Positions 18,272-26,948 of a stretch of DNA of 64,000 bases are shown piece by piece. Both the position numbers and the translations under genes were made by a program. Below the pieces are notes generated by a model. It was not told where the DNA came from, did not search any database, and saw only the letters and a program-made list of their open reading frames with translations. Source of the DNA: Planctomycetia bacterium. Lineage in GTDB: Bacteria; Planctomycetota; Planctomycetia; Gemmatales; HRBIN36. The stretch's first letter is position 1; each line of letters begins with the position of its first letter. The stretch lies in contig JAEUIE010000003.1 of the NCBI GenBank assembly GCA_016795155.1, positions 1 through 64,000 of the forward strand, read 5' to 3'.

Positions 18272-19429
18272 GTGGCTTTGCAGAATGTACTCATGGAAAA
18301 ATTGCTGGAGACGGTATTTTCCGTCAAAGCGAGCGATTTACATATTGCAGTCGGTCAGCCGCCTGTATTAAGGGTCAACGGCCGTTTGCGTCGTCTCGAA
18401 GCGAAATTATTAGAACCTGACGATACTACTGCATTAATGAAAAGTATTACGCCTGATCGCTGCCAACAGGAATTGCAGGAGCGGGGTGGTACTGACTTTG
18501 GTTTTGCTTATGGCGATAAATGCCGTTTCCGAGTAGCGGTCTTCAAGCAAAAGGGAAGCATTGGTATTGTCTGCCGTAGAATTCCCAGTCAGTTTTTGAC
18601 CTTTGAACAGCTTCGCATGCCGGATGCCATCCGCAGGCTGATTACCAGGCCTCGTGGTCTCTTGCTGGTTACTGGTCCGACCGGTTCGGGTAAAACAACC
18701 AGCCTTGCATCTATGATTAACTTTCTCAATGACAATTACGACAAGCACATCATTACCGTTGAAGATCCGATCGAGTATTATCACACACACAAGAAATCAA
18801 CGGTAAATCAGCGTGAGATTGGCGTGGATGTTCCAGGCTTTGCTGAAGCGCTTAAACGCGCCTTGCGTATGGACCCCGATGTGATCCTCGTAGGTGAAAT
18901 GCGTGATCTCGAAACGATTCATGCTGCATTGGAAGCTGCTGAAACCGGGCATTTGGTGTTCGGAACCCTTCATACCAGCGGTGCTGCAAGCACTATTAAT
19001 CGAATCGTCGATGTGTTTCCCAAGGAGCAGCAGGATCAGATTAGAACTCAGCTTTCCACTGCACTCATTGGTGTGCTTTCCCAGGCGCTGCTACCTAAGA
19101 AGCCAGATGGCCTGGTGGCTGCTTACGAGATGATGGTAGTGACACCTGCTATTCAGAATCTCATTCGAGAAAACAAAGTTTACCGTATCGATTCAAGTAT
19201 TCAGACGGGCCGTAAGCACGGCATGTTCCTTCTGGATGAAAGCTTGTTCCGTCTCTGGAAGGAAGGGATTTGCGAAAAGGAGGAAGTTCTGCAGCGGTCA
19301 TCCAGACCGGCAGAACTCGCAGCCAAAATTGCCTTGGCAGAACGTGGCCAGTTGGAAGACGAAGAAGAAGAAGAGGATGAGGAAGAGGAGTACGAGGATG
19401 AAGATGAGGACGAGGAGGATGAAGAATAA
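18272..19429 (+). CDS. pilT: PilT-type retraction ATPase with acidic tail
   Basis: This 385-residue protein is a PilT-type ATPase, which disassembles type IV pili. Walker A GPTGSGKTTS is at about 135-144, followed by ITVEDPIEY, Walker B DPDVILVGEMRDLET and GHLVFGTLHTSGA. It lacks the GspE_N domain and the zinc site, as PilT does. The GTG start at 18272 has AGGGGGCGG just upstream. Unusual is the last ~30 residues (bases about 19360-19429), which are almost only Glu and Asp. A retraction ATPase points to a dynamic pilus rather than a pure type II secretion system. Confidence 0.93.
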   Translation: MALQNVLMEKLLETVFSVKASDLHIAVGQPPVLRVNGRLRRLEAKLLEPDDTTALMKSITPDRCQQELQERGGTDFGFAYGDKCRFRVAVFKQKGSIGIVCRRIPSQFLTFEQLRMPDAIRRLITRPRGLLLVTGPTGSGKTTSLASMINFLNDNYDKHIITVEDPIEYYHTHKKSTVNQREIGVDVPGFAEALKRALRMDPDVILVGEMRDLETIHAALEAAETGHLVFGTLHTSGAASTINRIVDVFPKEQQDQIRTQLSTALIGVLSQALLPKKPDGLVAAYEMMVVTPAIQNLIRENKVYRIDSSIQTGRKHGMFLLDESLFRLWKEGICEKEEVLQRSSRPAELAAKIALAERGQLEDEEEEEDEEEEYEDEDEDEEDEE

Positions 19430-19497
19430 TGTGCTGCGATCAATCGCGAGCAGCAATTCTTGAAACTTCCAGTCAATGTCAGATTCAAAGGTGAAAC

Positions 19498-21474
19498 ATG
19501 TCAGGTCAGCCCAACCAGCCGCAGAAGCCTTCAACCCCTCCGACGGGTGCTACTCGCCCTGCGCCCAATGCACCCAAACCTGCTGCACCTGGTGCAAAGC
19601 CGGCACAACCTGCAGCTCGTGGTGCTGTCCCTCCTGCCAAGCCGGGAGCAGTTCCAGGCAAGCCTGGAACACCTGCAGGAAAAACACCCCCCAAACCAGT
19701 TGCAACCGGCAAAGGCCCAGCTAAGCCGCCACCTCCAGCTAAGAAAACAGGCCTGGCTTCCAGTGGCGGACGCAAGAAACTGGGACAAATCCTCATTGAT
19801 CTAGGTCTACTGGAAGAAGATCAGCTATGGGAAGTCCTCAACGAAGCCCGCGACAATGCTCAACTACTGGGGCAGGCCGCACTTTCCCGTGGACTGGTAA
19901 CTGAAGAGCAGTTGTACCAGGCTTTGGCTGAACAGTTTGGAATGAAGCTGATCAACCTGAGTGAAACGAAGTTTCAGCAGGAAGCAATCGAAAAAGTACC
20001 CGAAACGATGGCCACGGTGTATAAGGTCGTGCCCATCTCGCTGAAAGACGGCGTTTTGACTGTTGCCCTGGGTGATCCAAATCAACTGCCTGCTCTCGAT
20101 GATTTGCGTAATTTCATCGGTGTCAAGGAAGTGCAAGCCATGCTTTCCTCGCCAAAGGCATTGGCGGAGGCACAGATTCGTTGCTATGCAGGCAAGCAGG
20201 AAAGCATTGTTGACATCATCAAGGAACTGGAAGCTAGCCCGGAACTGGGCAGGCTTACCAAAGAATCCTCGATCGATCTCGAAGCCCTCACCGAACTCCA
20301 GGACGCGGCACCTGTTCGTAAGTTGCTGAACATGGTGATGTTGCTCGGCATTAAGGATCGCGCTTCCGATATCCATTTCGAGCCGTTTGAAGACGAATAC
20401 AAAATGCGCTATCGCTGCGATGGTGTGCTCTACGAAATGGTTCCGCCACCACGCCATCTTTCCATGGCGATCAGCAGCCGTATCAAGGTCATGTCCAATC
20501 TGGATATTGCTGAACGCCGTCTGCCTCAGGATGGCCGTATCGAACTGAATGTGGGTGGTAACCAGGTGGACATGCGTGTCTCGGTGCTTCCCACTATGTT
20601 TGGGGAAAGTGTCGTCATCCGCGTGTTGGATCGCACCGTAGTGCAGCTTGATCTCGATAAGATCGGCATGGAAGAAGACATGCTGGCGGAATTCCGCAAG
20701 CTGATCAAGAAGCCCAATGGAATCATTTTGATTACCGGACCAACGGGTGCAGGCAAAACTACCACTTTATACTCAGCACTCAATGAACTGAACGATATCA
20801 CTGAAAAGATCATCACTACCGAAGACCCCGTCGAATATGACATCGATGGCATCGTGCAGATTCCCATCAATTCTGAAATTGATGTGACCTTCGCCAATGC
20901 TTTGAGAGCCATTCTCAGGCACGATCCAGACAAAATCCTCGTAGGAGAAATTCGCGATCTGGAGACAGCTCAGATCGCTGTGCAGGCATCCCTGACTGGG
21001 CACATCGTGTTCAGCACACTCCATACTAATGATGCAGCCAGTTCAGTTACCCGATTGCGGGATATGGGACTGGAGCCCTACCTCATCACCGCTACGGTTG
21101 AAGGCATCATGGCACAGCGATTGGTACGCAAGATCTGCATCGATTGTCGTACCGAGTATGAGCCATCACCAGAACAACTCATGGAACTTGGCCTGCACCC
21201 CAATGACGCCAAGGGAATCTCGTTCTTCTATGGCAGAGGATGTGATCGCTGCAATAACACCGGTTATCGCGGTCGTTCAGGCATCTACGAATTCCTGCCC
21301 ATCAATGACGAAATCCGCGACTTGATCATGGCCAATGCTTCTTCGGAAGAGATCACGGTCTGCGGCAAGAAATATGGAATGAGCACACTGCGCGAAGCGG
21401 GTCTGCGTGCTCTCAATCGTGGATTGACCACGATTGACGAAGTCGCCCGCGAAACGGTAACCGATGATAGTTAG
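19498..21474 (+). CDS. Type IV pilus / type II secretion assembly ATPase, copy 2
   Basis: This is a second GspE/PilB-type ATPase, 658 residues long. Its first ~85 residues are a Pro/Ala/Gly/Lys-rich, probably disordered extension that the other copy lacks. A GspE_N domain (about 95-235) follows, then the core with Walker A GPTGAGKTTT at 414-423, TTEDPVEYDIDG, Walker B ILVGEIRDLETAQIA and GHIVFSTLHTNDA. Zinc-site cysteines are in CIDC and CDRC, before GYRGRSGIYE. It is followed after 11 bases by the GspF/PilC gene, so the two are cotranscribed. AAAGGTG upstream supports the start. Confidence 0.94.
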   Translation: MSGQPNQPQKPSTPPTGATRPAPNAPKPAAPGAKPAQPAARGAVPPAKPGAVPGKPGTPAGKTPPKPVATGKGPAKPPPPAKKTGLASSGGRKKLGQILIDLGLLEEDQLWEVLNEARDNAQLLGQAALSRGLVTEEQLYQALAEQFGMKLINLSETKFQQEAIEKVPETMATVYKVVPISLKDGVLTVALGDPNQLPALDDLRNFIGVKEVQAMLSSPKALAEAQIRCYAGKQESIVDIIKELEASPELGRLTKESSIDLEALTELQDAAPVRKLLNMVMLLGIKDRASDIHFEPFEDEYKMRYRCDGVLYEMVPPPRHLSMAISSRIKVMSNLDIAERRLPQDGRIELNVGGNQVDMRVSVLPTMFGESVVIRVLDRTVVQLDLDKIGMEEDMLAEFRKLIKKPNGIILITGPTGAGKTTTLYSALNELNDITEKIITTEDPVEYDIDGIVQIPINSEIDVTFANALRAILRHDPDKILVGEIRDLETAQIAVQASLTGHIVFSTLHTNDAASSVTRLRDMGLEPYLITATVEGIMAQRLVRKICIDCRTEYEPSPEQLMELGLHPNDAKGISFFYGRGCDRCNNTGYRGRSGIYEFLPINDEIRDLIMANASSEEITVCGKKYGMSTLREAGLRALNRGLTTIDEVARETVTDDS

Positions 21475-21485
21475 CGGAGCACCAC

Positions 21486-22739
21486 ATGCCGACCTATAAA
21501 TTCGAAGCGATGTCTTCTCAGGGCGAGGAAGTCAAGGATACCATTGACGCCGCAACTGAGGAAGAAGCGCAACAGAAAATCAAGCAGATGGGCTACTTCG
21601 TCACCCGCATCCAGGAAGCGGGTGGACAGAAGAAAGGCGCTGCCAAGAAGAAGAAAGCTACCGGCAAGAAACGCAAGACCTTCGTGATCGGTGGCGTTTC
21701 TACCAAAATGCTTTGCACCTTCACCCGGCAGTTCTCCACCCTCCAGGATGCCGGTCTTCCCGTACTTCGCTCTCTGAAAATTCTCGAAGGCCAGCTCAAG
21801 CCCAGCGCCCTGAAAAACGCTCTCATCGATGTCGTCGATGACGTCGAATCAGGCTCTACGCTGAGTGAAGCGTTTGCCCGGCATCCCAAGTGCTTTGATC
21901 GCCTGTATGTCAATATGCTCAAGGCGGGGGAAGCGGGTGGTGCCCTCGAAGTCATCCTGCAGCGTCTGGCCGATTTCAAGGAAAAGGCTCAGTCGCTCAA
22001 ACGCAAGATCATCGGCGCCATGGTCTACCCGATCGTGGTCATCCTGGTGGCCGTCGCCATCTTGAGCTTCATCCTGATTTACATCATTCCGAAGTTCAAG
22101 AAGATCTTTGCCGACTTCCAGATGAAGCTGCCTGCCATCACCGAACTGCTTCTCGATATCTCCGATTTCGTGCAGCACAACTGGTACGTCTTCCCGCTGA
22201 TATTGATAGGCATCTGGCTCTTCATCAAGCTGGTCTGCCTGTTCAAGAAGGGGCGGTATGTGTGGGACTGGATCAAGCTCCACATTCCCATCGTCGGAGG
22301 TATCATCGAGAAAACGATTATTGCCCGAACGACGCGAACGCTCGGTACCCTGGTGAGTTCCGGCGTGCCTATTCTTGAAGCTCTGTCGATTGTGAAAGAG
22401 ACCTGCAATAACGCAGTCTTCGAGTACATGTATCAGCGTGTCTATGAATCGATCCGTGAAGGTGAAACGATTGCAGCGCCCATGAAAGAAAGCCGCCTGG
22501 TCGACGATATGGTCGTCAACATGATCGACGTCGGCGAGGAGACAGGCGAACTCGACAAGATGCTCTACAAGATTGCTGAAGTCTACGAAGAAGAAGTCGA
22601 CGTTCTGGTGGAAAGCTTGATCAGCTTGCTCGAACCGCTGATGGTCGTGTTCCTCGGAGTCTGCGTCGGCTTCATCGTGGTCGCCCTCTTCATGCCGATG
22701 CTCGCCATCCTGGAGAAACTGGGCGGCGGCGGTAAATAG
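21486..22739 (+). CDS. GspF/PilC-type inner-membrane platform protein
   Basis: This 417-residue protein is the polytopic platform of type IV pilus and type II secretion machines, on which the assembly ATPase acts. Two GspF domains are visible: the first around 75-200 (FTRQFSTLQDAGLPVLRSL, then LYVNMLKAGEAGGALE) and the second around 280-400 (RTTRTLGTLVSSGVPILEAL, then MVVNMIDVGEETGELD). Three membrane segments fit the family layout. The N-terminal ~70 residues carry the usual short MPTYKFEAMSSQGEE motif and then a Lys-rich linker. GGAG lies 8 bases upstream of the ATG. Confidence 0.95.
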   Translation: MPTYKFEAMSSQGEEVKDTIDAATEEEAQQKIKQMGYFVTRIQEAGGQKKGAAKKKKATGKKRKTFVIGGVSTKMLCTFTRQFSTLQDAGLPVLRSLKILEGQLKPSALKNALIDVVDDVESGSTLSEAFARHPKCFDRLYVNMLKAGEAGGALEVILQRLADFKEKAQSLKRKIIGAMVYPIVVILVAVAILSFILIYIIPKFKKIFADFQMKLPAITELLLDISDFVQHNWYVFPLILIGIWLFIKLVCLFKKGRYVWDWIKLHIPIVGGIIEKTIIARTTRTLGTLVSSGVPILEALSIVKETCNNAVFEYMYQRVYESIREGETIAAPMKESRLVDDMVVNMIDVGEETGELDKMLYKIAEVYEEEVDVLVESLISLLEPLMVVFLGVCVGFIVVALFMPMLAILEKLGGGGK

Positions 22740-22765
22740 TCAAGAGTTGGCTAGTAGCTAACAGT

Positions 22766-22807
22766 CTCCCCTCTCCCCCGGAGGGAGAGGGGTTGGGGGT
22801 GAGGGGG
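22766..22807 (-). repeat. C/T-rich CCCCTCACCCC element, copy 1
   Basis: This element lies between the GspF gene and the first prepilin gene. It includes a 10-bp perfect hairpin (22768-22777 with 22783-22792) and continues into GGTTGGGGGTGAGGGGG. Related copies are at 28316-28352, 49435-49477 and 57324-57365. Confidence 0.75.
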
Positions 22808-22942
22808 CAGCGGTGGACAGTGTTCTTGCTGCTTACCAGTCAAATAAACTCAAACGCAACTCTTGGCACAAGAGATGCACTAACAGGGCGGTTGACTCGA
22901 AAGCCCTGATTTTGACCAGATTTCTGCTGAAGTGAGGATATT

Positions 22943-24058
22943 ATGCGTCTCTCCTGTGTACAAAATCGCAACATTCAGATGTCTTGGCGGATGTCCAGTG
23001 CCAAACAAAAAGGCTTCACTCTGGTGGAACTCTTGGTGGTCATTGCCATCATCGCCATTCTGATGGCGCTTTCACTGGGTGTTATCAGCAAGGTTTACCT
23101 TGCCATCGATGAGATGCGAACAGGCAGCGATATCGAAAAGCTCAGCGAATCGTGCAATTTGTTTAAGAGTACGTTTGGTCGGTATCCTCCGAGCAAGATC
23201 ATTCTGTGCGAGAATCCTGCACATTATTCCTGGCTGATAACAAATGGCACAAACGGATTATCTCAGATTGCGACATATTCTTCAGAATATCTGAGTAATG
23301 TGTTCCCAGGTTCTCTTACGACAGGTAATCATATTGATTGGACCGGATTGTTACCCGGACTTAACACCACGCCAACCTCAAGTGGAACACCAACTCCAGG
23401 ACCGTCGAACGGTTCTAGATTTTTTGTTCTTGAAGGTCATGAATGTTTAGTGTTCTTCCTGGGTGGAATCCGTCCGAACTCCGGTTCGGGGCCACGTTCT
23501 TTAGCAGGTTTCAATACTGATAAGAGCCGGCCATGCGTTATGTCCACAGGCCAGCGCTTGGGGCCATTTTACGAGTTCGATGCTGGTCGCCTGAAGGATA
23601 CTACAAATCCATTCAGTCTAGGCCAATTCCAAGCCTATGACGATCACTATGGCAAACCCTACGCCTACTTTGCAGCGCGTACCCCAGGGATGAACAACTA
23701 TATTCATCCGGGCTGTCCTTTGTTGGTTGGTCAGCCTGCATTGACCATTCAACACATGTCAGATTGCTACACTCTTACTTTGAACTATGTACCACTTTGG
23801 AAGAATGTTGTTGTAAACCCACCGCTTCCTCCAACGGGCATTACCTACCACAAGGCTGATACTTACCAGATTGTGTCTGCCGGCAAAGACAAACTTTACG
23901 GCTGTGGAGGTCGCTGGAACCAGGCAGATCCCGAAACCAGCGATTTTATGTACATGAACTGGCCAACTCCTAGCGTTGCTGCCACTCCAATCGAGGATAG
24001 GCAATACGTCTACGACAACATCACTAACGTGAGCAACGGCCGCGTGGTGCCCAAGTAA
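22943..24058 (+). CDS. Prepilin / pseudopilin 1 (GspG/H-like N-terminus)
   Basis: This 371-residue protein has a class III prepilin leader with cleavage expected after Gly24 (KG before FTLVELLVVIAIIAILMALS). Glu at mature position 5 is present. A long globular domain follows the N-terminal helix. ATG at 22943 is used because of GAGG upstream; an internal ATG at 22991 would give a shorter 8-residue leader that is equally plausible. The mature domain contains repeated HYGKPYAYFAAR and SAGKDKLYGCGG motifs. The latter resembles the calcium-loop end (SAGPDGxxGT) of GspG-type pseudopilins. Confidence 0.88.
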   Translation: MRLSCVQNRNIQMSWRMSSAKQKGFTLVELLVVIAIIAILMALSLGVISKVYLAIDEMRTGSDIEKLSESCNLFKSTFGRYPPSKIILCENPAHYSWLITNGTNGLSQIATYSSEYLSNVFPGSLTTGNHIDWTGLLPGLNTTPTSSGTPTPGPSNGSRFFVLEGHECLVFFLGGIRPNSGSGPRSLAGFNTDKSRPCVMSTGQRLGPFYEFDAGRLKDTTNPFSLGQFQAYDDHYGKPYAYFAARTPGMNNYIHPGCPLLVGQPALTIQHMSDCYTLTLNYVPLWKNVVVNPPLPPTGITYHKADTYQIVSAGKDKLYGCGGRWNQADPETSDFMYMNWPTPSVAATPIEDRQYVYDNITNVSNGRVVPK

Positions 24059-24066
24059 TCACATTT

Positions 24067-24091
24067 AGCCCCCGGCTCTTCAAGCCGGGGG
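24067..24091 (+). repeat. GC-rich TTTAGCCCC-type hairpin, copy 2
   Basis: A 9-bp stem (24069-24077 with 24083-24091) closes a CTTCA loop, preceded by ATTTAG. It starts 8 bases after the first prepilin gene. No T-tract follows, so it is not a normal terminator. It matches the element at 1283-1307 in the opposite orientation. Confidence 0.75.
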
Positions 24092-24145
24092 TGGGTTCGA
24101 GCGGATGTAAGTGTGTTCTGTCTGTGTGCAGTGGAGATGTGACCC

Positions 24146-25411
24146 ATGCGACCGATCCCAAGCCAGAACCGACGCAGTGGCTTCACACTGATCGAACTGA
24201 TCGTGGTGATGACGATCATCGTCGTAATCGCCTCCCTCACCCTGGGCGTGGTCAGCAAGGGCTTCGGCTGGGTCAAGCAGAAGAACACTGAACAGACGAT
24301 GACGAAAGTCATGCAGCGATTACAGAATCGTTTAATGGCAAACATTCAAAAAGAAGTAGATGACTGGAGTGTGAATTCACCGGTCTATCAGCAAGCTGAG
24401 TTTAATGTTACTCGCGATAAGGTTTTGAAGATTAAGTATTTGACTAAATGGCACTTTCCAATGACCTATGCAGAGGCTTTCCACAATGTACAGGAAAGTC
24501 GTGTACTTTATGGGCCTTTGGGGTACGCTCCTGCAGTTGCAATTCTTAATAAATTACGACGCGGGGCAACCTTTATTCCTGATCCATTCTCAGTTCCATT
24601 TGCAAATCTATTAAACGATGCTGCAATACCAGCCGGACCCTATTGGCCCGGCGGGACAATTCCGGCCGCACAAGTCCCAAGCCAGAATGCAGCATGTCTG
24701 CTTGCAATTTTTGAAACAAGCTTTGGTAGTTCGGGCGATGAATTAACCTCAAACGAAATCTTTGTGGATAGTAGCGTTACATCAGGTGATACCAATCCAA
24801 GAATGACCGATGCATGGGGTACCCCCCTAATGTTTTTACGCTATGGCAATCTTTCACCTACTTGCACATTGGGAATGGTTGGAGCGGTTAATCCACTAAC
24901 AGCACTTTTCGCTGATACTGGAACGCTCACATTGCCATTTAATTACTCAGCTACGCCACCAAACCAATGGAACTTGAACCTTGCAACTCGAACTTTAGTT
25001 ATTAGGGCGCATAACGTATTTCCCGATATGCAAGCCAGGCTTGGTGGTGCTGGATCTCTTCCCGGTAAAGATCCAGATGATCCTGAAGCAACGTTAGTTA
25101 CGGGGAGGTTTTTCACTGGAGTAGATACATATTACCCATTCCCTTCGCCAGCAGTTGCAGGTGTAGGTTGGTTATTATCACCTCCATGCCGATGGCTATC
25201 ACCCTCAGTAGCAGGATTAACCAACGGGACGTATTTCCAAAGTACATTTGGGTATTCTCTCCCAATTGGTTTTCCAAATAACGCGGCTCGAAATTACTCA
25301 ATCTATGCCCCACTGGTCATCATCTCTGCAGGCGGTGACAAATTGTGGAATACATGGGACGACAACCTCGATAGTTATCGTCTTAAGGTCAATACCAGTG
25401 GTCAACAGTAA
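24146..25411 (+). CDS. Prepilin / pseudopilin 2
   Basis: This 421-residue protein carries a prepilin signal with cleavage expected after Gly12 (RRSG before FTLIELIVVMTIIVVIASL), and Glu at mature position 5. The C-terminal end has IISAGGDKLWNTWDDN, similar to the GspG-type end of the preceding prepilin, which suggests gene duplication and divergence. The central part has many Pro, Gly and Asn and contains no recognised domain. It follows the first prepilin gene after 87 bases and precedes the third by 21 bases. Confidence 0.88.
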   Translation: MRPIPSQNRRSGFTLIELIVVMTIIVVIASLTLGVVSKGFGWVKQKNTEQTMTKVMQRLQNRLMANIQKEVDDWSVNSPVYQQAEFNVTRDKVLKIKYLTKWHFPMTYAEAFHNVQESRVLYGPLGYAPAVAILNKLRRGATFIPDPFSVPFANLLNDAAIPAGPYWPGGTIPAAQVPSQNAACLLAIFETSFGSSGDELTSNEIFVDSSVTSGDTNPRMTDAWGTPLMFLRYGNLSPTCTLGMVGAVNPLTALFADTGTLTLPFNYSATPPNQWNLNLATRTLVIRAHNVFPDMQARLGGAGSLPGKDPDDPEATLVTGRFFTGVDTYYPFPSPAVAGVGWLLSPPCRWLSPSVAGLTNGTYFQSTFGYSLPIGFPNNAARNYSIYAPLVIISAGGDKLWNTWDDNLDSYRLKVNTSGQQ

Positions 25412-25432
25412 GCAATTGAGTAGAGGCAAGTC

Positions 25433-26860
25433 ATGAATAAGACCGCAAATCGCAATGGCTTTACCCTGGTTGAGATACTCATCGTCGTGGGTATCATCGT
25501 ACTGGTGGCTGCCATCTTTGTGCCGGTGATTTTGAACCTTACTGATCGCAATCAGGTACCCAAGGGCGCCAGCCTGCTGGAAAATGCATTGTCCATTGCC
25601 AAGACAAAAGCAGTTGAATTGAAACGCCCGTACGGTGTTCGACTATTGGCAGCTGCGAATAATACCAGAGCAACTGCATCTGGGAGCATGATGGCCTGGT
25701 ATAATCAACTGCAGTTTATTGAAAATCCACCTGAGTATTCAGAACGATGGGTTTGGACAAGTGTAGGCGAATCAAGCACAATGTTTATTCCATTTTGGAA
25801 TACCAGATTCGCAGATCCTACATCTCCGCCTGCTGGTGTTGATTCGATCAACGCACCAAACTTAAGTGTCTCCTTACCAACTATTCCAGCTGCTATTCGA
25901 AATCAATTACAACTAACCTTTGGTGGCGGTCCCGCTCCACCCAATCCAGTCTATAACTATCGCAGACATGTATTGTTTTCACCAATAGTTACATCGACTG
26001 GTTGGTTTGGGAACGCCAATATAAATCGTTTTTCAGCGGCAACAAACTTTCAATACAACGATGGATCACCCGATCTGGTTTTTGCTGGCGATTACATTGA
26101 ATTAAACGGTACTGGCCAAATCTACAAGATCATATTCGTAAGTACGGGGACTTTTCTACTTCCAATTACACCACTGCCTGGCAATAACGCAGCAAATGCT
26201 CGAGTCCACTACTTGATTTTGGATCGTCCATTACCAAATGAGATCGTTACTCCACTTAACGGACAAAGCAACTTTCGAATTGTACGGTCGCCACGAGTGG
26301 TTGCGAATATCCCCACCATTGATCTTCCACAAGATGTAGTTATTGATGCGAATCCTAGTTTTCTGGTTGGTGGGGTGAAGAATCCCGTAGATGTAAGCGG
26401 GAATATCTTCATGAGCGGTGTCGGTAATGGAAATGCAGTACCCAGTGCTATCGGTTCTGGAATAACTACATCCGAGATTACCGGACTGACAACAGTTACT
26501 GCTGCTCAAGCTGCACCTATGTTTATTGATATTTTGTTTTCGCCAACTGGAGAAGTACTTCCTACTTCTCAAACAAACGGTCTAGTTGCTCCGCAGGGGC
26601 AAAACGCAACTTTCTCCGTCGGTGCCTCTGGTCTGATTGCTCTCTGGGTGCATCAGCGGGGTGATCCGAACTTGTGGGCGGCCCGGCAGATTACTGCTGC
26701 CCAGGGCAATGCCGACAACCAGGCTCTGGTTGCCATCAATACTCGTACTGGATTCATTGGTTCCTATCCGATTAATCTCACGCCTGGCCCCAGCGGAGTA
26801 GACCCACTCTACAACGCTCGTGCCGGCAAAGTAAGAATCTCAGCGGATACGGGACCGTAG
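25433..26860 (+). CDS. Prepilin / pseudopilin 3
   Basis: This 475-residue protein has a short prepilin leader of nine residues (MNKTANRNG) before FTLVEILIVVGIIVLVAAIF, with Glu at mature position 5. The large C-terminal domain (about 430 residues) is far longer than in classical GspH-like pseudopilins and is rich in Asn, Pro and Thr. GAGG lies upstream of the ATG. Its order in the locus, ahead of the GspI-, GspJ- and GspK-like genes, suggests a GspH-like role, but this is inference from position. Confidence 0.87.
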   Translation: MNKTANRNGFTLVEILIVVGIIVLVAAIFVPVILNLTDRNQVPKGASLLENALSIAKTKAVELKRPYGVRLLAAANNTRATASGSMMAWYNQLQFIENPPEYSERWVWTSVGESSTMFIPFWNTRFADPTSPPAGVDSINAPNLSVSLPTIPAAIRNQLQLTFGGGPAPPNPVYNYRRHVLFSPIVTSTGWFGNANINRFSAATNFQYNDGSPDLVFAGDYIELNGTGQIYKIIFVSTGTFLLPITPLPGNNAANARVHYLILDRPLPNEIVTPLNGQSNFRIVRSPRVVANIPTIDLPQDVVIDANPSFLVGGVKNPVDVSGNIFMSGVGNGNAVPSAIGSGITTSEITGLTTVTAAQAAPMFIDILFSPTGEVLPTSQTNGLVAPQGQNATFSVGASGLIALWVHQRGDPNLWAARQITAAQGNADNQALVAINTRTGFIGSYPINLTPGPSGVDPLYNARAGKVRISADTGP

Positions 26861-26876
26861 TTCGCAGGGGTGAGTG

Positions 26877-26926
26877 GTCAGAAGTCAGGGGTCAGAAATT
26901 TGTCTTGCTGATGACTGACGGCTGAC
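26877..26926. repeat. Triple GTCAG inverted repeat
   Basis: The left arm (26877-26895) reads GTCAG three times separated by two bases. The right arm (26908-26926) is its inverse with the same 5+2+5+2+5 spacing, so only the GTCAG blocks pair (14 of 15 positions). It lies between prepilin genes 3 and 4. Confidence 0.65.
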
Positions 26927-26948
26927 AGCTTTCCGAAGGAGTGATGTG

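Noticed and set aside
19201-19488. Serine-rich minus-strand ORF
   Set aside because: It is the antisense reading of the GAA/GAG/GAT-rich acidic tail of PilT.
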